Shown piece after piece: positions 26,855 to 36,280 of a stretch of DNA of 49,519 bases; the stretch's first letter is position 1; every line of letters starts with the position of its first letter. A program made the position numbers and the translations under genes. Where the stretch lies: assembly GCA_015056155.1 (NCBI GenBank), contig SVGU01000010.1, positions 1 through 49,519 of the forward strand, written 5' to 3'. Source of the stretch: Clostridiales bacterium. GTDB lineage: Bacteria > Bacillota > Clostridia > Christensenellales > Aristaeellaceae. The notes under the pieces were generated by a model. The model was not told the DNA's origin, did no database searches, and saw only the letters and a program-made list of their open reading frames with translations.

Positions 26855-27985
26855 TCAGGGCTCGTAGACGAAGCCCATCTTGAGGGTCATGGTGGCGATG
26901 TCGAGGAGCATGGTGAAGGTGCAGGTATCGCCGGAGACCTCTGCGGAGACGGCGACCTCCTGGCCGATGGCCTCATTGATCTTGCCCATCAGGTCGTTGA
27001 GCATGGCGAGGACGTCGGTGGTGAACTGGTTGGTGTTGGCGGGGTCGGCAATGAAGGTGAGGTCCTCGGCGGCCTTGGAGCTCAGGGCGCTCAGGGCGAC
27101 CAGCTGGCCAAAGGCGTTGCTGTCCTGGGCGACGGTGTCGGAGGCGGCGTTGGTGGTGAACTCGGTGCGGATGCGCACGGCCTTGCCCTCGCCGTTCAGC
27201 TCGACCACGGCGGTGCCCAGACCCTCGATGGTCGCCAGGAGGCTCATGCCGTCAGCGGCGGTCTCCCACACGGGGGTCGCGCCGACGATGGAGGAGGAGA
27301 ACGTGTCGAAGTACTGCTTGTACGTGTCCAGCTCGTAGGGGAACGCCTCGGCAGGGGCCTGCGCGGCGGCGAAGTCCAGCAGGCCGGAGAGATCCAGGGA
27401 GGACAGGGCGTCCTGGGCGGCGGGCTCCTGGGCGGCGGGCTTCACGGAGAAGGAGACCAGGAACTTCATGGCGTTGGCTTCGGGCTTGCTGGCGTTCAGG
27501 GTGAACTCGGCGCCGTAGGCGGTGGCAGTTTGGGTGCTCTGGGTGGTGTCGTCATCCAGCGCGCCCAGACCTTCGTTGAGCAGGTTGACCAGCATCATCA
27601 GGAAGCTGTCCACATCGTTCAGGAAGGACGTGTCGGTCAGCATCAGGGTGGTCATGGAGGTGTAGCTCATCATCTCGCCGAAGTTGTTGCCCATGGTGGA
27701 GACGTTGAGCAGGTTCATCTCGGCCGCGATGGAGACGCTGGAGATGAGGCCCTGGCTGTTGGTGACGACGGTCACGGCGGGGTAATTCTCCACCACGCAG
27801 GTGTGGACGAGGCCGTCGGCGGAGGTGGACCATTCGGGTGTCAGACCGGAATTGGTCATCAGCATGTCAAAGGTGCCGCGGAAGGTGGCGGTGTCCAGAT
27901 CGAAAACGGGGGTCTCGTCGGCGAATGCGCCCAGCGTCGTCAGGCCGAGCAGCAGCGCCAGCAGGAGGGAAATGAGCTTCTTCAT
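26855..27985 (-). CDS. Secreted protein with two similar lobes, unknown function
   Basis: 376 residues with signal peptide MKKLISLLLALLLGLTTLGAFA. The body appears to be an ancient duplication: residues about 30-90 (TFDMLMTNSGLTPEWSTSAD, GLVHTCVVENYPAVTVVTNS) align by eye with about 215-275 (YFDTFSSSIVGATPVWETAA, GMSLLATIEGLGTAVVELNG), each followed by a Leu/Met-rich helical part. The lobes are separated by an Ala/Pro/Ser-rich linker. No lipobox or anchor. ATG follows AAAGGAAA. Its terminator is at 26735-26765. Not a family I recognise. Confidence 0.8.
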   Translation of the reverse strand: MKKLISLLLALLLGLTTLGAFADETPVFDLDTATFRGTFDMLMTNSGLTPEWSTSADGLVHTCVVENYPAVTVVTNSQGLISSVSIAAEMNLLNVSTMGNNFGEMMSYTSMTTLMLTDTSFLNDVDSFLMMLVNLLNEGLGALDDDTTQSTQTATAYGAEFTLNASKPEANAMKFLVSFSVKPAAQEPAAQDALSSLDLSGLLDFAAAQAPAEAFPYELDTYKQYFDTFSSSIVGATPVWETAADGMSLLATIEGLGTAVVELNGEGKAVRIRTEFTTNAASDTVAQDSNAFGQLVALSALSSKAAEDLTFIADPANTNQFTTDVLAMLNDLMGKINEAIGQEVAVSAEVSGDTCTFTMLLDIATMTLKMGFVYEP

Positions 27986-28361
27986 GTGCGTGTTTCCTTT
28001 CTTGTCGTTTGTGAACGAAATGGGTCGGAGGCGATTTCGACATGCGGGGGAGCATTTCCTGCCGGGACGAAGAAAAATGCAGCCGGAAACAGGAATTTGG
28101 CGCGCAGGTGGATGAAAATGGCGGGCCGGTGCGTTGTATTTGTGCGGATACGCCTGCTTTTCGCCAGTCAGCGCCAGCTTCGGCGAAATTTAGCGCTTGC
28201 GTCAAAGGCTGTAACCGTGTACAATAGTAAGGTACACAAAGCGGTCAGGCCACGCCTGATGAGCGGCGGCAGGATCCCATCCGCGGCCGCCGCGCTGAGC
28301 ATAGAAGAACGATCACGCGGGGAGAAAAGCTCCCCGATGCTGTAAGGAGGAAGGAAACGGC
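27986..28361. other. Intergenic region with promoter and leader of the 28362 lipoprotein gene
   Basis: 376 bp between divergent genes. A TTTCGCC/GGCGAAA inverted repeat spans 28159-28188, the promoter follows at 28197-28225, and the leader contains a GGGGAG-AAAAG-CTCCCC hairpin (28319-28335) with no T-tract. No gene and no clear minus-strand promoter was seen. Confidence 0.6.
28197..28225 (+). promoter_or_regulatory. Probable promoter of the 28362 gene
   Basis: TTGCGT (28197-28202), 17-bp spacer, TACAAT (28220-28225). Good -10, weak -35. The leader would be about 130 nt. Confidence 0.5.
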
Positions 28362-30224
28362 ATGAAGAAGAGGATCCTCAAGGGGCTGACGCTGGCGGCG
28401 GTGCTGGCGCTGTGCCTGGCGCTGACGGGCTGCGTCGTTCCCGATGACGACTACACGACCAACCCGGGCAGCAATTACAGCCCCTATGATTACCAGAACG
28501 TGGCGCCGGAGATCACCGGAACGCCCACGCCCTCTCCCACGCCCTACAACCCGGTGACGACGGACACCCCCGAGCCGACCATCGACTGGTACAGCCGCTG
28601 GGGCAACGCCACCCCCACGCCCACGCTGGCGCAGGGCGGCGCCATCTCCGTCACCCAGAGCGGCATCACGCTGATCACCCCGCCGCTGACCACCACGCAG
28701 GTCGTCACCCCCACGCCGACCGCCGCTTCCACCGTGCTGAAGGTGGGCGCTGACGGCGCGGAGGTCAAGAAGCTCCAGACCCGCCTGAAGGAGCTGGGCT
28801 ACTACAAGGGCAGCGTGGACGGCGATTTCGGCACGGGCACGGAAACGGCCGTGAAGAACTTCCAGCAGCAGAACGGCCTGAGCGCCGACGGCGTGGCGGG
28901 CACCAGGACCCTGGACAAGCTCTATTCCAGCAGCGCCAAGCGCGCCCCCACGATCGTGACGCCCAAGCCCACCCCACGCAAGACGGCGACCCCCACCCCG
29001 CGCGTGACGGCTGTGCCGGATACGGATGTGTATCTGGAGACGGGCTCCAGCGGCTCCAAGGTGCGGACGCTTCAAAATCGCCTGATCGAGCTGGGCTGGC
29101 TGGACGGCACGGCGGACGGCGCCTACTCTGACGCGACGGCCTATGCCGTCAAGGCGTTCCAGAAGCGCCACGGCCTGTGGGAGGACGGCAAGGCCGGCCC
29201 CGACACGCTGACCATCCTCTACTCCTCCCGTGCGGACAAGACCTCCACGCCCGTGGCCTCCATCGGCGAAACGCTGCAGGAGGGCCAGTCCTCCGATGCG
29301 GTCCGGGCCATGCAGAAGCGCCTGAAGGAGCTGGATTACCTCTCCGGCTCCGCGGACGGCTCCTTCGGTACGGCCACCAAGGCGGCGGTCATCGCCTTCC
29401 AGACGGCCAACGGCCTCAAGGCGGACGGCAAGGCCGGTACGTCCACGCTCAACGCCCTGTACTCCGACGACGCGAAGTCGGCCGATACCCTGGTCAGCAG
29501 CGGCAGCGGCAGCGGCGCGGGCGTGTCGGTCAACGGCTACACCACCCTGCGCGAGGGCGACAGTGGCGACGCGGTGAAGAAGCTGCAGCGCGCGCTGAAG
29601 AACCGCGGCTACTACTCCGGCAGCATCGACGGCACCTACGGCAGCGGCACGGTGGCGGCCGTGACGGCCTTCCAGCAGCGCAATGGCCTGCGCGTGGACG
29701 GCACGGCGGGCCCCACGACCCAGACCGCCCTGTACGGCTCCGATGCGCTGGACGCGGATGATTACGCGACCCTGCGCCCCGGCGACAGCAGCTCCGAGGT
29801 GCGCAACATGCAGTACACCCTCTACGAGCTGGGCTACTATGACGGCCGCGTGGACGGCGTGTACGGCGCGACGACGGAGGATGCGGTGCGCGCCTTCCAG
29901 ATCCGCAACGACCTGCGCCCGGTGGACGGCATCGCGGGCAACAAGACCCTGCGGCTGCTCTACTCCGACAAGGCCATCGGCGCGTCGGCGGCGGAGACGG
30001 ACTTTGACACCCTGCGCAAGGGCGACCGGGGCAGCTCGGTCGTGGAGATGCAGGAGTGCCTGCAGGAGCTGGGCTATCTGTCCGAGCCGACGGGCTATTA
30101 TGACAGCGCGACGGTGGAGGCGGTGAAGAACTTCCAGCGCCGCAACGGCCTGACCGTGGACGGCACGGCGGGACAGGAGACCCTGCGCCTGCTGTATTCG
30201 GACGATCCGGTTCCGGCATACTGA
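28362..30224 (+). CDS. Lipoprotein with six peptidoglycan-binding repeats
   Basis: 620 residues. Lipobox LTGC puts the lipid-modified Cys at about 24. Residues 25-125 are a Pro/Thr-rich spacer (TPTPSPTP, PTPTAAST) able to cross the wall. Six PG_binding_1 domains follow, each with the pattern xLxxGxxGxxVxxLQxxLxxLGYxxGxxDGxxGxxTxxAVxxFQ split over about 80 residues, ending LYS or LYG; they begin near VLKVGADG, YLETGSSG, TLQEGQSS, TLREGDSG, TLRPGDSS and TLRKGDRG. A second Thr/Pro linker separates repeats 1 and 2. No catalytic domain is present, so it is a membrane-tethered wall binder. Start has AAGGAGGAAGG; a strong terminator follows. Confidence 0.93.
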   Translation: MKKRILKGLTLAAVLALCLALTGCVVPDDDYTTNPGSNYSPYDYQNVAPEITGTPTPSPTPYNPVTTDTPEPTIDWYSRWGNATPTPTLAQGGAISVTQSGITLITPPLTTTQVVTPTPTAASTVLKVGADGAEVKKLQTRLKELGYYKGSVDGDFGTGTETAVKNFQQQNGLSADGVAGTRTLDKLYSSSAKRAPTIVTPKPTPRKTATPTPRVTAVPDTDVYLETGSSGSKVRTLQNRLIELGWLDGTADGAYSDATAYAVKAFQKRHGLWEDGKAGPDTLTILYSSRADKTSTPVASIGETLQEGQSSDAVRAMQKRLKELDYLSGSADGSFGTATKAAVIAFQTANGLKADGKAGTSTLNALYSDDAKSADTLVSSGSGSGAGVSVNGYTTLREGDSGDAVKKLQRALKNRGYYSGSIDGTYGSGTVAAVTAFQQRNGLRVDGTAGPTTQTALYGSDALDADDYATLRPGDSSSEVRNMQYTLYELGYYDGRVDGVYGATTEDAVRAFQIRNDLRPVDGIAGNKTLRLLYSDKAIGASAAETDFDTLRKGDRGSSVVEMQECLQELGYLSEPTGYYDSATVEAVKNFQRRNGLTVDGTAGQETLRLLYSDDPVPAY

Positions 30225-30236
30225 TCGAACTGCCTG

Positions 30237-30284
30237 GGGGAGCAGCCTGCAAAAGAACGCGGCGCTGCTCCCCGTTTTGTTTTG
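30237..30284 (+). terminator. Terminator of the peptidoglycan-binding lipoprotein gene
   Basis: GGGGAGCAGC (30237-30246) pairs with GCTGCTCCCC (30264-30273), then GTTTTGTTTTG. Confidence 0.85.
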
Positions 30285-30295
30285 TGCGGAGCAGG

Positions 30296-30352
30296 AGCGG
30301 GCGCGCTCCGGCGAGCGAGTGCGTTGCGGGTGTCTGTCACACCTGAGCCCCT
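30296..30352 (+). repeat. Partial third copy of the multi-hairpin element
   Basis: GCGAGTGCGTTGCGGG then GGGTGT-CTGTC-ACACCT (30328-30344) matches the GAGTGCGTCGC plus CTGTC-loop hairpin of copies A (23488-23506) and B (30711-30729), again with a different but self-complementary stem. Confidence 0.5.
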
Positions 30353-30370
30353 ACGTCTGCCCTATCAGAT

Positions 30371-30820
30371 GCAGTAACTCCTGTACCCCACCGCAGGGGG
30401 TCTTCGACCCGCTTATCCGGCCGCCTCCCACTACCCCAAAAGGAAAGACAAGTCCTGGCGACGCGAGAACTCCGTGAGCTCTGCTCACAGATGACTGCGG
30501 TCATCGCCGGAAAATCGGCGCTGACTACGCTCTGCTATTGCAAGCAACAGTTCTTGCTAGTCGGGCAAAGCCCTCCCTTGCCGAGCCAAAGCGAACACAA
30601 CAAGGTACACAAGCCTTCGTCCCCACGCTGCACCCAAGAGCAGCCGTGATCCGCCGTGTCTGCACGGCGGGCGCTCAACTCCGCATGGCGCGGCTGCACG
30701 AGTGCGTCGCGGCGCACCTGTTGTGCGCCGTGACCCCCGCAAGAAAGCAGACCACAAACACTCCCCCAAAATGGGTCAAGGGTCGAAGACCCTTGCAGCG
30801 TCCCTGCCCGCCGGAGGCCC
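30371..30820 (+). repeat. Multi-hairpin dispersed element, copy B
   Basis: About 450 bp similar to 23147-23610. Hairpins are kept while arms change: CCGTGAGC/GCTCACAG (30472-30490), GGCGCAC-CTGTT-GTGCGCC (30711-30729), CAAGGGTC-GAA-GACCCTTG (30777-30795). The last hairpin of copy A is not conserved here. It fills the gap between the lipoprotein terminator and the transglutaminase-like gene, and supplies no obvious promoter. Confidence 0.85.
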
Positions 30821-30844
30821 CACCCCCACACAAGGAGGAACCCC

Positions 30845-31906
30845 ATGAAGCGTATCCTGCTGATCGTATTGAGTATCCTGCTGATGTGCCCCGGGATGGC
30901 TGGGGCGGAGATGCCGCTGGTGTATCCGGCGGAGACGGTGATTTCGGTGGTGCCGCTGACGAGAGTGCAGTCGGCGCTGGTCAGCTGGCTGTACGGGCCG
31001 GTTCTGGAGGGGCAGGCGCGGATTGAACTGCCGGAGGGGACGCGATATGATGACGTTGCCCCGGCGATGAAGGTGCTGATGCTGGATTATCCGGAGCTGT
31101 TCCACCTTGACCGGAGCTACACCGTCAGCTATTATCAGGACGAGCCGGAGACCGCCATCGCCGTCACGCCGGAATACCGCATGGATGCGGCGCATGCGGA
31201 AAAGGTGCGCGCGCAGATGTATGCCTCGGCGCTGGAAATGATCTGGCAGGATAGGACGGCGCTGGGGCTGCATGATGCGCTGGTCGCCCGGGTGCACTAC
31301 GGCGGGGAGACGGAGATGCGCCATACGGCGGCGGCAGCGCTGCTCACGGGCGAGGCGACCTGCGAGGGCTATGCGCAGGCGCTGTCCCTTGTGTACCGGA
31401 TGGCGGGGATCCCCTGCGGCATGATCAGCGGCACGGCTGTCAACGCGGAGGGCCGGACGGAGAACCATGCGTGGAACATCGCGTGGCTGGGCGGCTGCAC
31501 CCTCATCGACGCCACATGGAACGATCAGGAGCGGTCGGGCTACAATACCCACTGGTACTTCGGGCTGTCCGGGGAGCAGATGGCGGCGGATCATGCGGTT
31601 GACAGCGATCTGCTGGTGCCCCTGTGCGGGGATCAGGCGGGCTGGCACAGGCAGAACGGGGCCGTCGCACTCACCAGCGGACAGGTGATGCAGGCTGTGC
31701 AGCGCCTGGCGGTCGAGGGCACGGCGGTCAATCTGCGGATCCCGGACGCGGCGCTCTATCAGTGGATCACGTCGGATATCGGCGTGCTGCTGGATGAGTA
31801 CAACACCATCTGCCCCGAGGGCTGCGGCTTCTATGGCTCGTATGTGTACCTCACCTGCGACACGCAGCAGTGCCTCATCATCGACCGGGCAGAAACGGCG
31901 CAGTGA
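30845..31906 (+). CDS. Secreted transglutaminase-like protein
   Basis: 353 residues with signal peptide MKRILLIVLSILLMCPGMAGA. The transglutaminase core triad is visible: Cys in LTGEATCEGYAQAL, His in ENHAWNIAWLGG and Asp in LIDATWND, in the usual order and spacing for the bacterial papain-like transglutaminase fold. Such proteins are usually proteases or amidases rather than crosslinkers; substrate unknown. A 100-residue N-terminal part and a C-terminal tail (about 290-353) lie outside the core. AAGGAGGAA precedes the ATG. It stands alone, between repeat copy B and the secA promoter. Confidence 0.88.
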   Translation: MKRILLIVLSILLMCPGMAGAEMPLVYPAETVISVVPLTRVQSALVSWLYGPVLEGQARIELPEGTRYDDVAPAMKVLMLDYPELFHLDRSYTVSYYQDEPETAIAVTPEYRMDAAHAEKVRAQMYASALEMIWQDRTALGLHDALVARVHYGGETEMRHTAAAALLTGEATCEGYAQALSLVYRMAGIPCGMISGTAVNAEGRTENHAWNIAWLGGCTLIDATWNDQERSGYNTHWYFGLSGEQMAADHAVDSDLLVPLCGDQAGWHRQNGAVALTSGQVMQAVQRLAVEGTAVNLRIPDAALYQWITSDIGVLLDEYNTICPEGCGFYGSYVYLTCDTQQCLIIDRAETAQ

Positions 31907-31942
31907 TCCGCCCGGAGCGCGGAAAACCCGGTAAATCCGTGC

Positions 31943-31972
31943 TTGCCACGGACGGTATATTCATGATATAAT
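31943..31972 (+). promoter_or_regulatory. Sigma-A promoter of secA
   Basis: TTGCCA (31943-31948), 18-bp spacer, perfect TATAAT (31967-31972), about 77 bp before the secA ATG. The leader has a short CCATAA/TTATGG palindrome. Confidence 0.65.
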
Positions 31973-32048
31973 AAACTGGTTTACCATAATTTATGGCGAA
32001 TTGTCCTGCCCATGGCGGGTTTGATATTGAAAGGAGCAACGGATTATT

Positions 32049-34775
32049 ATGTTCAACTGGGTGAAGAAGCTTCTTGGCGGTGGCTCCGAGGCCGAAATCA
32101 AGAAGCTGTCCAAGACCATCGACGCCGTGGAGGCGCTGGAGGAGGAATACAAGAAGCTGACGGACGATCAGCTCCGCGCCAAGACGGATGAGTTCCGCGC
32201 GCGCCTGCAGAAGGGCGAGACGGAGGACGATATCCTCCCCGAGGCTTTCGCGACCGTCCGCGAGGCGGCGTGGCGCGTGCTGGGCATGCGGCACTACCGC
32301 GTGCAGCTCATCGGCGGTCTGGTGCTGCATCAGGGGCGCATCGCCGAAATGAAGACCGGCGAGGGCAAGACCCTGGTGGCGACGCTGCCGGCTTATCTGA
32401 ATGCTCTGTCCGGCAAGGGCGTGCATATCGTGACCGTCAACGACTACCTCGCCCGCCGCGACTCGGAGTGGATGGGCAAGGTGCACCGGTTCCTGGGCCT
32501 GACGGTCGGCCTGATCGTGCATGACCTGGAGCCGGAGGAGCGCCGCGCGGCCTATGCCTGCGACATCACCTACGGCACCAACAACGAGCTGGGCTTTGAC
32601 TATCTGCGCGACAACATGGTCATCCGCCGGTCTGAGCTGGTGCAGCGCGGCCATCACTTCGCCGTGGTGGACGAGGTGGACTCCATCCTGATCGACGAGG
32701 CCCGCACCCCCCTGATCATCTCCGGCCAGGGCGACAAGTCCACCGACCTGTACGAGAAGGCGGATGCGGTCGTCCGCGGGCTGAAGCGGGATGAGCACTT
32801 CACCATCGAGGAGAAGAAGAAGGCCATCGTCCTCACCGACGAGGGCGCCCAGCGGGTGGAGAAGGCCTTCAATATCGACAACATCAACGATGCGGAAAAC
32901 GCTGAGCTGAACCACCATGTCCAGTCCGCCCTGCGCGCCAACTTTATCATGAAGCGCGATGTGGACTACGTGGTGCAGAACGGTCAGGTCGTCATCGTGG
33001 ACGAGTTCACGGGCCGCCTGATGATCGGCCGCCGCTATTCCGAGGGCCTGCATCAGGCCATCGAGGCCAAGGAGCACGTGAAGGTCGAGCGCGAGAGCAG
33101 GACGCTGGCGACCATCACCTTCCAGAATTATTTCCGCATGTATGAAAAGCTCTCCGGCATGACGGGTACCGCCAAGACCGAAGAGGACGAGTTCCGCGGC
33201 ATCTACTCCCTGGACGTCGTCGAGATCCCCACGAACAAGCCCAACATCCGTCAGGATATGGACGACGTGGTGTACAAGAACAAGAAGGCGAAGTTCGAGG
33301 CGGTCATCCGCGCGATCGTCGAGGCGCATGCGAAGGGGCAGCCCGTGCTGGTGGGTACCGTCACGGTCGAGACGAGCGAGATGCTCTCCGCGATGCTGCG
33401 CCGTCAGGGCGTGCAGCATGACGTGCTGAACGCCAAGAACCATGCCCGCGAGGCGGAGATCGTCGCGCAGGCCGGTCACTACGGCGCGGTCACCATCGCC
33501 ACCAACATGGCCGGCCGCGGCACCGATATCCTGCTGGGCGGCAACCCGGAATTCCTCGCCCGCCGCGCGATGCGTCAGGAGGGCTTCGAGGACGAGATGA
33601 TCGAGGCGGCCGTCGGCCATGCGGAGAACGTCTCCGAGGAGGTGCTGGCTGCCCGCAAGCGCTATGAGCAGCTGCACCACAACTTCAAGCTGGAGACCGA
33701 CAAGGAGCACGAGCGCGTGCTGGCCACCGGCGGTCTGCACATCATCGGCACGGAGCGCCATGAGTCCCGCCGCATCGACAACCAGCTGCGCGGCCGCGCG
33801 GGCCGTCAGGGCGACCCCGGCTCCACCCAGTTCTTCATCTCCCTGGAGGACGACCTGATGCGCCTCTTCGGCTCCGAGCGCATCAGCGGCATGGTCGAGC
33901 GTCTGGGCCTGAAGGACGATGAGCCCCTCACCGCAGGCCTGCTGACCAAGCAGATCGAGAGCGCCCAGAAGCGCATCGAAATGCGCAACTTCGAGACCCG
34001 CAAGCACGTGCTGGAGTATGACGACGTGATGAACCGCCAGCGCGGCGTGATCTACGGCCAGCGCCATCAGGTGCTCATGGGCGCCAACGTCCGCGAGAAC
34101 ATCATCGGCATGACCGCGAAGCTGATCGACGCGGCGATGGATCGCTGGTGCGCCATCGAGGACGGTCAGGACTGGGATACCGACCAGCTGACGAAGTATC
34201 TGGAGAACCTGTGCGTGCGCCCGGGCAAGGTCGCGGAGCTGATGGCGGCGGGGAAGAACGCCGACCGCGCAGCCTTCGCGCAGGCCCTGAAGGACGACGC
34301 CTCCTCCTTCTATGAGGAGCGCGAGACCATGCTGGCCGAGATCGGCGTGGACATGCGCGAGTTCGAGCGCGTGATGCTGCTGCGCTCGGTGGATGTGCGC
34401 TGGATGGATCACATCGACGCGATGGACCAGCTGCGCGACGGTATCGGCTTCCGCGCCTACTCCGGCAAGAACCCCGTCACCGAGTACCAGATCGAGGCGG
34501 GCTACATGTTCGACGAGCTGAACCACCTGATCCGCGAGGATACGGTGCGCCGCATCTGCCAGGTGAAGGTGCAGAAGACCCCCGAGCGCATCCAGACCGT
34601 CAAGGCCACCCAGGAGGGCAAGGCTGCGCAGGCTGCCCGCGCGGGCGGCGGCGTCCAGCAGCCCCGGCGGGTGAAGGCCTCCGACAAGGTGGGCCGCAAC
34701 GACCCCTGCCCCTGCGGCTCCGGAAAGAAGTACAAGCAGTGCTGCGGCAAGAATCAGCCGGCGGACGAGGCCTGA
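32049..34775 (+). CDS. secA: Preprotein translocase ATPase SecA
   Basis: SecA drives secretory proteins through SecYEG. 908 residues. Walker [12 protein letters not shown] near 100, [14 protein letters not shown], Walker [21 protein letters not shown], the arginine-finger region [10 protein letters not shown], the preprotein-crosslinking and helical scaffold domains, and a C-terminal zinc-binding SEC-C tail ([16 protein letters not shown]) that contacts SecB or the ribosome. AAAGGAG lies upstream of the ATG. prfB follows 165 bp downstream, the common secA-prfB order of Firmicutes. There is no accessory SecA2 in the window. Confidence 0.98.
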   Translation: MFNWVKKLLGGGSEAEIKKLSKTIDAVEALEEEYKKLTDDQLRAKTDEFRARLQKGETEDDILPEAFATVREAAWRVLGMRHYRVQLIGGLVLHQGRIAEMKTGEGKTLVATLPAYLNALSGKGVHIVTVNDYLARRDSEWMGKVHRFLGLTVGLIVHDLEPEERRAAYACDITYGTNNELGFDYLRDNMVIRRSELVQRGHHFAVVDEVDSILIDEARTPLIISGQGDKSTDLYEKADAVVRGLKRDEHFTIEEKKKAIVLTDEGAQRVEKAFNIDNINDAENAELNHHVQSALRANFIMKRDVDYVVQNGQVVIVDEFTGRLMIGRRYSEGLHQAIEAKEHVKVERESRTLATITFQNYFRMYEKLSGMTGTAKTEEDEFRGIYSLDVVEIPTNKPNIRQDMDDVVYKNKKAKFEAVIRAIVEAHAKGQPVLVGTVTVETSEMLSAMLRRQGVQHDVLNAKNHAREAEIVAQAGHYGAVTIATNMAGRGTDILLGGNPEFLARRAMRQEGFEDEMIEAAVGHAENVSEEVLAARKRYEQLHHNFKLETDKEHERVLATGGLHIIGTERHESRRIDNQLRGRAGRQGDPGSTQFFISLEDDLMRLFGSERISGMVERLGLKDDEPLTAGLLTKQIESAQKRIEMRNFETRKHVLEYDDVMNRQRGVIYGQRHQVLMGANVRENIIGMTAKLIDAAMDRWCAIEDGQDWDTDQLTKYLENLCVRPGKVAELMAAGKNADRAAFAQALKDDASSFYEERETMLAEIGVDMREFERVMLLRSVDVRWMDHIDAMDQLRDGIGFRAYSGKNPVTEYQIEAGYMFDELNHLIREDTVRRICQVKVQKTPERIQTVKATQEGKAAQAARAGGGVQQPRRVKASDKVGRNDPCPCGSGKKYKQCCGKNQPADEA

Positions 34776-34940
34776 AGGACTCCGAAGGGCGGGAACGGCG
34801 GGGCGGCGCCTGACCGGCTGGACGGCTTGTAACGATGCGTCTGCCGCACAGGCGGGCTGACCTGCCCGCGTTCCCCCATCACACAAGACACTGTATACCG
34901 GGTCACAGACCCCGATTCTGATCAATAGAGGTGAATTACC

Positions 34941-36047
34941 ATGTCAATGCTTGACTTGCAGCAATACACTCAGGATCTTGCCGCGCTGCGCAAGACCCTT
35001 ACCGAAGCGGGCGAGGCGCTCCACATCGAGTCCCTGAAGGAGACCCTGGAGGAGCTCACCGAGGAGATGAACCAGCCCGAATTCTGGAACGACACCGACC
35101 GCGCCAACAAGATCAACCAGAAGGTCGGCAACATCCGCAGCAAACTGGAGCACTACGAGGGCCTGCTGTCCACGGCGGACGACATCGAAGTCGCCATGGA
35201 AATGGCCCAGGAGGAACAGGACGAGTCCATGGTGGACGAGGCCGGCGAGATGCTTGCGGACCTGAAGGAGAAGACCGCCGCGCTGGAGCTGGAGACGCTC
35301 ATGCGCGGCCAGTACGACGATTCCAACGCCATCCTGTCCCTGCACGCCGGCGCCGGCGGCACCGAGGCCCAGGACTGGACCGGCATGCTCTACCGCATGT
35401 ACACCCGTTACTGCGAGCAGATGGGCTTCCAGGTGAAGGTCCTCGATTATCTTGATGGCGACGAAGCGGGCGTGAAGTCCGTGACCTTCGAGGTTTCCGG
35501 CGACCATGCCTACGGCTACCTGCGCGGCGAAAAGGGCGTGCACCGTCTGGTGCGCATCTCTCCCTTCGATTCCCAGGCCCGCCGCCACACCTCCTTCTCC
35601 TCTCTGGACGTGGCGCCCATGCTGGACGACATCGACCAGGAGATCGAGATCAACATGAACGAAGTCCGCGTGGACACCTACCATTCCTCCGGCGCGGGCG
35701 GCCAGAACGTCAATAAGACCTCCTCCGCCGTGCGTATGACGCACTATCCCACCGGCATCGTCGTGGCCTGCCAGACCGAGCGCGACCAGGTGCAAAACCG
35801 CGCGACCTGTATCGCGATGCTGAAGTCGAAGCTGCTGGAGCTGCGCATCCGTGCCCGTGAGGAAGAGATGGCCGAGATCAAGGGCGAAATGAAGAAGATC
35901 GAGTGGGGCAGCCAGATCCGCTCCTACGTCTTCCAGCCCTACACCATGGTCAAGGACCATCGCACCTCCTTCGAATTCGGCAACATCGACGATGTCATGA
36001 ACGGCAACATCAAGGGCTTCGTGACGGCGTACCTTAAAATGCAGTAA
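34941..36047 (+). CDS. prfB: Peptide chain release factor 2 (RF2), no programmed frameshift
   Basis: RF2 recognises UGA and UAA stops. 368 residues, uninterrupted. The codon-recognition tripeptide SPF is present (VRISPFDSQARRHTSF), so this is RF2, not RF1, and the catalytic GGQ is in SSGAGGQNVNKTSSAVR. In most bacteria the gene carries an in-frame UGA near codon 25 requiring +1 frameshift; here the equivalent stretch (GEALHIESLKETLEELTEEM) reads through in one frame from ATG 34941, which has GAGGTGAA upstream. The usual UGA-dependent feedback is therefore absent. A terminator lies at 36184-36208. Between secA and this gene only a GCGGGC/GCCCGC hairpin is seen. Confidence 0.96.
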   Translation: MSMLDLQQYTQDLAALRKTLTEAGEALHIESLKETLEELTEEMNQPEFWNDTDRANKINQKVGNIRSKLEHYEGLLSTADDIEVAMEMAQEEQDESMVDEAGEMLADLKEKTAALELETLMRGQYDDSNAILSLHAGAGGTEAQDWTGMLYRMYTRYCEQMGFQVKVLDYLDGDEAGVKSVTFEVSGDHAYGYLRGEKGVHRLVRISPFDSQARRHTSFSSLDVAPMLDDIDQEIEINMNEVRVDTYHSSGAGGQNVNKTSSAVRMTHYPTGIVVACQTERDQVQNRATCIAMLKSKLLELRIRAREEEMAEIKGEMKKIEWGSQIRSYVFQPYTMVKDHRTSFEFGNIDDVMNGNIKGFVTAYLKMQ

Positions 36048-36146
36048 GAGGGCTTCGCCACCGTTTTCCCGCGAACGGGCGGAGCGCCTCCGGTCGGACA
36101 ACCTCCGCGTGGAGCGTCACGGAAAACACAACATGGCTTGCCTGCG

Positions 36147-36276
36147 GGAGAGCCCTCTCAGTCATCGAATGAGTTCGATGTCCAGCTCCCCCGCAGGGGG
36201 AGCCTTTTGGTTGGCGGACGGTATCAAAAAAAGCTCTCCTCCCGGGAGAACTGTCAGCGCAAGCTGACTGAGAGGG
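36147..36276. repeat. Inverted pair of a two-hairpin extragenic palindromic element
   Basis: The right unit (36228-36276) reads AGCTCTCC-TCCC-GGGAGA, then GTCAGC-GCAA-GCTGAC, then TGACTGAGAGGG. The left unit, on the minus strand, reads GGCTCCCCC-TGC-GGGGGAGC, a CATCGAA...TTCGATG hairpin, then TGACTGAGAGGG. Same order and conserved tail, different stem sequences. It follows prfB. Confidence 0.75.
36184..36208 (+). terminator. Terminator of prfB, made by the extragenic palindrome
   Basis: GCTCCCCC-GCA-GGGGGAGC followed by CTTTT. Part of the left unit of the inverted repeat pair. Confidence 0.7.
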
Positions 36277-36280
36277 CAAC

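Noticed and set aside
34941..34961. CTTGAC near the prfB start as a frameshift site
   Set aside because: The frame is continuous, there is no UGA, and the position is codon 4-5 rather than about 25.
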